17,973 bases of DNA from an uncultured Ellagibacter sp. (GTDB lineage: Bacteria > Actinomycetota > Coriobacteriia > Coriobacteriales > Eggerthellaceae): NCBI GenBank assembly GCA_934663775.1, contig CAKUKU010000023.1, positions 1 to 17,973 on the forward strand, given 5' to 3'. Numbering within the stretch: the first letter of the stretch is position 1; each line of letters begins with the position of its first letter. The position numbers and the translations under genes are program-made. This document shows, one piece after another, positions 14,094 to 17,973 of this stretch. The notes under the pieces were generated by a model that saw nothing but the letters and a program-made list of their open reading frames with translations, was not told the DNA's origin and did no database searches.

Positions 14094-16271
14094 ATGTCGA
14101 CGATCGGCCTTATCGCGCTTTTGGTCGCCTTCGCCGCAACGGCGGTCGCGGTCGTGTGCCTGCTTGCGGGCTTCCTGCTCGGGCGCAAACGCGCAACGGA
14201 TGCAAGCGACACGCTCACCTGGGCGGGCCATGTCGCGGTCTTCCTCGCGACGGCGGCGCTCACCGTGTGCTGCGGCGTGCTCGTGTACTGCTTCTTTGCG
14301 GGCGATTACTCCATCGAATACGTGCTCAACCAGCACAGCAACGCCTCGGGCGACCTGGCGTGGCTCTACAAGCTGTCGGGTTTGTGGGCCGGCCGCGAAG
14401 GGTCGCTTCTGTTCTGGGCATGGCTTATTTCCGTATTCTCGTCGGTCGTTGCGGCGCGCGATTTGAAGAACCCGCGCAAGCTCGACTCCATGGCGCTTTT
14501 CGTACTCATGGCGGTGCTCGCGGCGTTCGTCGGCGTGATGCTGTTCTCGGAGAGCAACATGCCCTTCACGGTGACGCCCGACAAGTACTATGGCAAGGAC
14601 GGCGAGCTTACCACTGCGGCATCGCTGCTCGGCATGAACACGCTGCTCGAGCATTGGGCGATGGCCATCCACCCGCCCACGCTGTTCGTTGGCTACGCGG
14701 GCCTGACCGTGCCCTTCGCCTACGCGATCGCGGCGCTCGTGGTGAACGACCCGTCGAAGGAATGGGTCGTGCGCGCCGAGCGCTATGCCCTCTTCTCCTG
14801 GTTGTTCTTAGGGATCGGCATCGGGCTTGGCGCCGTGTGGGCCTACGTGGTGCTTGGCTGGGGCGGCTACTGGGGCTGGGACGCTGTGGAGAATGCGAGC
14901 CTCCTGTCGTGGATCGTGGGCGTGGCGCTCATTCACAGCTTCACGGTGTATCGCCAGCGCGGCGCCTTCAAACGCTGGAGTATCATGTGCGCGTGCATCA
15001 CGTTCGCCTTCGTAATCGTAGGAACCTTCATTTCTCGTTCGGGCCTGGTGCAATCCGTGCACGCCTTCGAGGGCGATCCTGTGTCGCTCGTGCTGTTCGG
15101 CGCGCTCATCGTGTGCTCGGTGTTCGCAGGCGCTATTGGGCTTGCCATCAGGTGGAAGAGCTTTGGCGCCACAAGCGCCGACGATATGGAGAGCATGGCG
15201 TCGAAGGAAGCTGCGTACTATTTCAACAACGTGATCATGGTCGTGTTCGCCGTGCTTTTGGCCTACCTCACCGTGTCCTCCGCGCTGCCGAGCGTGCTGC
15301 CCTTCGGCGGCGAGCAGGTTTCCGCGGGCACGTACAACGCCATCGCGCGCCCGCTCGGCATCGTGTATTTGGCGATCTTGGCGGTATGCCCGCTGCTCGC
15401 CTGGGGAAAGACCGACCCGCGCGAGTTTTTGCGCACGGCGCGCGTGCCCGCCATCTGCGCGCTTGTGTTGTTCGTGGTGCTCATGGTGTACTGGGCGACC
15501 TACCTTGTGCCGAGCTATGACGCCGTCATCGCCGTCGGCGACACGAACGCGGAGGGTCTCGCGAGCGAGGGCCCCGCGGCCTACTACAACGGCTTGGCAG
15601 CCGTGGGCTTTTTGGTTGCGAGCCTGCTTCTGTTCAACTCGCTGTTCGTGCTCGTGCGTGCCGTCCGCTCGTACGGGAAGGCTCACGATGTGGGTGCGCT
15701 TGCGGCGCTCGGTGGGCTTTTGAGCCGCAACGCCTCGCGCCTGGGTGGTTTTCTGTCGCACTTCGCGATGGCCGTGATCTTGGTGGGCCTCATTGGCTCG
15801 TCGATGTACGTCACCGAGGTGAACGACTACGTGCCCTACGACGAGGCGACCGACACGGCGGGCGAGGCCATGACCGTGCAGGACTTCACGCTCACCTATG
15901 CGTCAAATTCGGTTGAGATGGCCGACAACAAGGACGACATCGTCTACACCGTCGTGTTCGACGTGTACAAAGGCGACGCCTACCTGGGGCAAGTGTCACC
16001 CGCGGTGCAGGTCGTGTCGTCCACCCAGCAACAAAAACTCGTTGCGAGCGTCCTTTCGCTGCCGACGGAGGACCTCTTCGTGGTGTATCGTGGGGTCAAC
16101 GACGACGGCGCGTTCTCGATGGACGTTCGCGTGAACCCGCTCGTGAGCGAGGTGTGGATCGGTTTCGGCCTGCTTATGGTGGGCGTTGCCGTGGCGACCT
16201 TCGGCGGGCGCGGCGCGAAGCGCGCGGGCAAGGTCGCCGCGAAGAAGCAGACGAGCGACACGGAGGCGTAA
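14094..16271 (+). CDS. ccmF: Cytochrome c heme lyase CcmF/NrfE family
   Basis: An integral membrane protein of 725 residues that attaches heme to apocytochrome c. The family-defining tryptophan-rich motif WGGYWGWDAVENASLLSW lies at 256-273. Upstream are GLWAGREGSLLFWAW and AIHPPTLFVGYAG, whose His is a typical heme ligand, and downstream are further membrane spans and an external C-terminal domain (about 575-700) before the last span. A GGAAGGA (14078-14084) overlapping the ccmE end supports the ATG. It is one of four overlapping or closely spaced ccm genes. Because the NrfA heme is CxxCK, for which Escherichia coli needs the CcmF paralogue NrfE, this CcmF may do both jobs; no second copy is seen here. 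Confidence 0.95.
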   Translation: MSTIGLIALLVAFAATAVAVVCLLAGFLLGRKRATDASDTLTWAGHVAVFLATAALTVCCGVLVYCFFAGDYSIEYVLNQHSNASGDLAWLYKLSGLWAGREGSLLFWAWLISVFSSVVAARDLKNPRKLDSMALFVLMAVLAAFVGVMLFSESNMPFTVTPDKYYGKDGELTTAASLLGMNTLLEHWAMAIHPPTLFVGYAGLTVPFAYAIAALVVNDPSKEWVVRAERYALFSWLFLGIGIGLGAVWAYVVLGWGGYWGWDAVENASLLSWIVGVALIHSFTVYRQRGAFKRWSIMCACITFAFVIVGTFISRSGLVQSVHAFEGDPVSLVLFGALIVCSVFAGAIGLAIRWKSFGATSADDMESMASKEAAYYFNNVIMVVFAVLLAYLTVSSALPSVLPFGGEQVSAGTYNAIARPLGIVYLAILAVCPLLAWGKTDPREFLRTARVPAICALVLFVVLMVYWATYLVPSYDAVIAVGDTNAEGLASEGPAAYYNGLAAVGFLVASLLLFNSLFVLVRAVRSYGKAHDVGALAALGGLLSRNASRLGGFLSHFAMAVILVGLIGSSMYVTEVNDYVPYDEATDTAGEAMTVQDFTLTYASNSVEMADNKDDIVYTVVFDVYKGDAYLGQVSPAVQVVSSTQQQKLVASVLSLPTEDLFVVYRGVNDDGAFSMDVRVNPLVSEVWIGFGLLMVGVAVATFGGRGAKRAGKVAAKKQTSDTEA

Positions 16272-16278
16272 CCCCCTC

Positions 16279-17004
16279 ATGGCAGAAAGAGACGTTCCCG
16301 CAATCAAGACGAAGCATCTCTCGAAGGTGTTCGGCACGCGCAAGGCGGTCGACAACGTGTCGATCGAGGTGCCCGCGGGCGCGTTTCTTTCCATCTTCGG
16401 TCCGAACGGCGCGGGGAAGACGACCCTTCTGCGCATGCTTTCCACGCTCTCGCGCCCCTCGTCGGGAAGCGCGCAGCTCATGGGTATCGATTTGAAGGAG
16501 GAGCCCGATCTCGTGCGCGAGCACATCGGGCTCATCTCGCACGCGCCCATGCTCTACTCCGACCTGTCCGCCGAGCAGAACCTTACGTTATATGCCCAGC
16601 TCTACGGCGTGGTCGACGTGCCTGCCCGCGTGGAAGAGATGCTTGAGGCGGTGGAGCTGAAGCATCGGCGCCTCGATACTGTGCGCACGTTCTCGCGCGG
16701 TATGACGCAACGGCTCTCCATCGCGCGCGCCCTGATCCACGACCCCGACGTTGTGTTCCTAGACGAGCCGTACTCGGGTCTCGACCCGCATGCGGTGGAG
16801 ATCTTCGATGAGCTCATCGCCCGCAACCGCGAGGGGCGCACGTTCGTCATGGTGAGCCACGACCTGCGCAAGGGCTTCTCCATGTGCACGCATGCGCTCG
16901 TGCTTGCGCGCGGCCGCGTGGTCGCCTTCGACGACAAGGAGAACCTCGACCTCGACGACTTCGAGGCGCTCTATCGCAAGACCGTTGGGATGGGGGTGGC
17001 CTAA
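16279..17004 (+). CDS. ccmA: Heme exporter/release ATPase CcmA (ABC transporter ATP-binding protein)
   Basis: The ATPase of the CcmABCD complex, which drives release of heme-loaded CcmE from CcmC. The 241-residue protein has Walker A GPNGAGKTT (41-49), the signature FSRGMTQRL near 137, Walker B VVFLDEP near 158 and the H-loop SHD near 193. ATG 16279 begins the family-like sequence; GGAGG at 16262-16266 inside the end of ccmF is the nearest ribosome binding site, at a rather long spacing. Sequence alone would allow another ABC-2 exporter ATPase, but the flanking ccmF and ccmB make CcmA secure. Its stop is immediately followed by the ccmB ATG. Confidence 0.93.
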   Translation: MAERDVPAIKTKHLSKVFGTRKAVDNVSIEVPAGAFLSIFGPNGAGKTTLLRMLSTLSRPSSGSAQLMGIDLKEEPDLVREHIGLISHAPMLYSDLSAEQNLTLYAQLYGVVDVPARVEEMLEAVELKHRRLDTVRTFSRGMTQRLSIARALIHDPDVVFLDEPYSGLDPHAVEIFDELIARNREGRTFVMVSHDLRKGFSMCTHALVLARGRVVAFDDKENLDLDDFEALYRKTVGMGVA

Positions 17005-17847
17005 ATGGCGCGCAAGATGAAGGGTGAGGCTGCGGGGTCGGCTGTAACCCCGGCGACCGCCAGGGACGCAAGCGCGGGGACGGCCCAGGCGGTGCCCGCG
17101 GGGAAGACCCAGGCGACGTCGAGTCGCACCCGCGCGGTTGCGTTGCGCAAGCCCTCGATGTTTTCCCAGTACAAGACCCTGCTTGCGAAAGACTTGCAGC
17201 AGGAGTTCCGCACCAAGGAGCTGCTCACGTCCATGGGCATCTACGCGCTTTTGGTGCTCATCGTCTACGGCGCGTCGCTCGGGCAGTCGGCGCAGGCGTC
17301 CGACGTGCTCGCCATCGCGGGCGGCCTTCTGTGGGCGCTCATCGTGTTCACCTCGCTTTTGGGCCTCGGTCGCTCGTTTGCGCACGAGAAGGAGCAGGGT
17401 TGCATGGAGGGCATCCTGCTCGTGCCGCTCGATCGCGCCGTCGTGTTTCTGGCGAAGGCCACCTCGAACGTGCTGTTTCTGCTGGTGGTCGAGGTGATCG
17501 CCGTGCCGCTGTTCGCGTTTTTCTTCCTCATGGGAACCCCGCTCGCCGACACGGCGCCCTATGCGCTGCTGCCGCTTTTGGCGGGCACGGTGGGCATCGC
17601 CGGCGTCGGCACGCTGCTTTCCACGATCACGGTGAACACGCGCGGGCGCGATGTCATGCTCGCGGTGCTGTTCGTGCCGATCATCTTCCCGCTTCTGTAC
17701 GCCTGCGCGTCTGCCACCACGGCGATGATCGCGGGCTCAGCGGGCGCATGGGACGTGTTCTTGCCCTCGATGGCGCTTGCGTGCGGCTACGATGTGATCA
17801 TGCTGCTGGCAAGTTGGGCGCTCTACGACTTCGTGATTTCGGCGTAA
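17005..17847 (+). CDS. ccmB: Heme exporter membrane protein CcmB
   Basis: The membrane partner of CcmA in cytochrome c maturation. Residues about 55-280 match the family: an amphipathic start (LLAKDLQQEFRTKELL), then about six membrane spans, with SFAHEKEQGCMEGILLVPLDR between spans 2 and 3 as is typical of CcmB. The first 50 residues are an Ala/Thr/Gly-rich extension not usual for CcmB, which is commonly about 220 residues. A later ATG at 17158 would give the usual length but has no ribosome binding site. The first ATG abuts the ccmA stop, so coupled translation is likely. No ccmC follows in the remaining 126 bases. Confidence 0.92.
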   Translation: MARKMKGEAAGSAVTPATARDASAGTAQAVPAGKTQATSSRTRAVALRKPSMFSQYKTLLAKDLQQEFRTKELLTSMGIYALLVLIVYGASLGQSAQASDVLAIAGGLLWALIVFTSLLGLGRSFAHEKEQGCMEGILLVPLDRAVVFLAKATSNVLFLLVVEVIAVPLFAFFFLMGTPLADTAPYALLPLLAGTVGIAGVGTLLSTITVNTRGRDVMLAVLFVPIIFPLLYACASATTAMIAGSAGAWDVFLPSMALACGYDVIMLLASWALYDFVISA

Positions 17848-17973
17848 GGTGGCTTCCCGCGCCTGCAACGCATTGATTGACCTGCGGCTTTTTGGATAGA
17901 AAGACCAGCTAAATGATGTCAAGGGCTTTCCGAGACATTTTTAGATAGAACTTTGACAATCGAATATGGGATA
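17848..17973. other. Gene-free right edge with a truncated promoter-like site
   Basis: No gene or clear terminator is seen after ccmB. An 11-base near-repeat (TTTGGATAGAA at 17891, TTTAGATAGAA at 17940) occurs twice. TTGACA at 17953-17958 is a likely -35 whose -10 falls at or past the window end, which suggests a separate transcription unit begins beyond it. Confidence 0.4.

Noticed and set aside
17737..17922. Small minus-strand gene at the end of ccmB
   Set aside because: It overlaps ccmB on the opposite strand, has no ribosome binding site and no domain.

Overview
The window is high-GC DNA with short intergenic gaps. Its gene content suggests a member of the Coriobacteriia (Actinomycetota), most likely Eggerthellaceae. 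The clues are an NrfA/NrfH-type nitrite reductase with a lipoprotein-like NrfA, a NapC/NirT-like cytochrome beginning its heme region with CNAICHTPM, a CxxxY-type CcmE, and the order metG, tatD, flavin reductase, ksgA, veg. The taxonomic call is an inference; no search was run.

Left part (1-1591): two minus-strand genes, a TetR-family regulator and a SlyD-like FKBP prolyl isomerase with a Cys/His-rich tail, then a 355-base gap. Second part (1592-6935): a plus-strand housekeeping run. It contains metG (methionyl-tRNA synthetase), tatD (interrupted by an in-frame TGA), a flavodoxin-fold FMN reductase with a long basic tail, ksgA (16S rRNA dimethyladenosine transferase) and veg, which ends in a clear terminator. 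KsgA carries an in-frame insertion made of two tandem 79-base palindromic units, which resembles selfish palindromic elements that insert into coding sequence.

Middle part (6936-9024): tRNA-Ala(CGC) with its own promoter and terminator, then a nucleotidyltransferase gene of the YcgL/RlaP type broken by two one-base deletions. After it come about 700 gene-free bases holding two adjacent long hairpins (194 and 166 bases) and smaller palindromes. The differences between the arms of the first hairpin's best-paired segment are all G-U compatible in a plus-strand transcript.

Right part (9025-17973): a respiratory module. A NarL-type response regulator and a GAF sensor histidine kinase (frameshifted in a five-base homopolymer) point left. 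Divergently from them run nrfA, nrfH, ccmE, ccmF, ccmA and ccmB. These encode ammonia-forming nitrite reduction at the cell surface, its quinol-oxidising partner, and the cytochrome c maturation machinery needed to attach the hemes, including the CxxCK heme of NrfA and unusual CX3CH and CX4CH sites in NrfH. No ccmC follows within the window.

Four frame problems occur (tatD, two in the nucleotidyltransferase, one in the kinase). At least two lie in short homopolymer runs, so assembly error should be excluded before they are read as gene decay.
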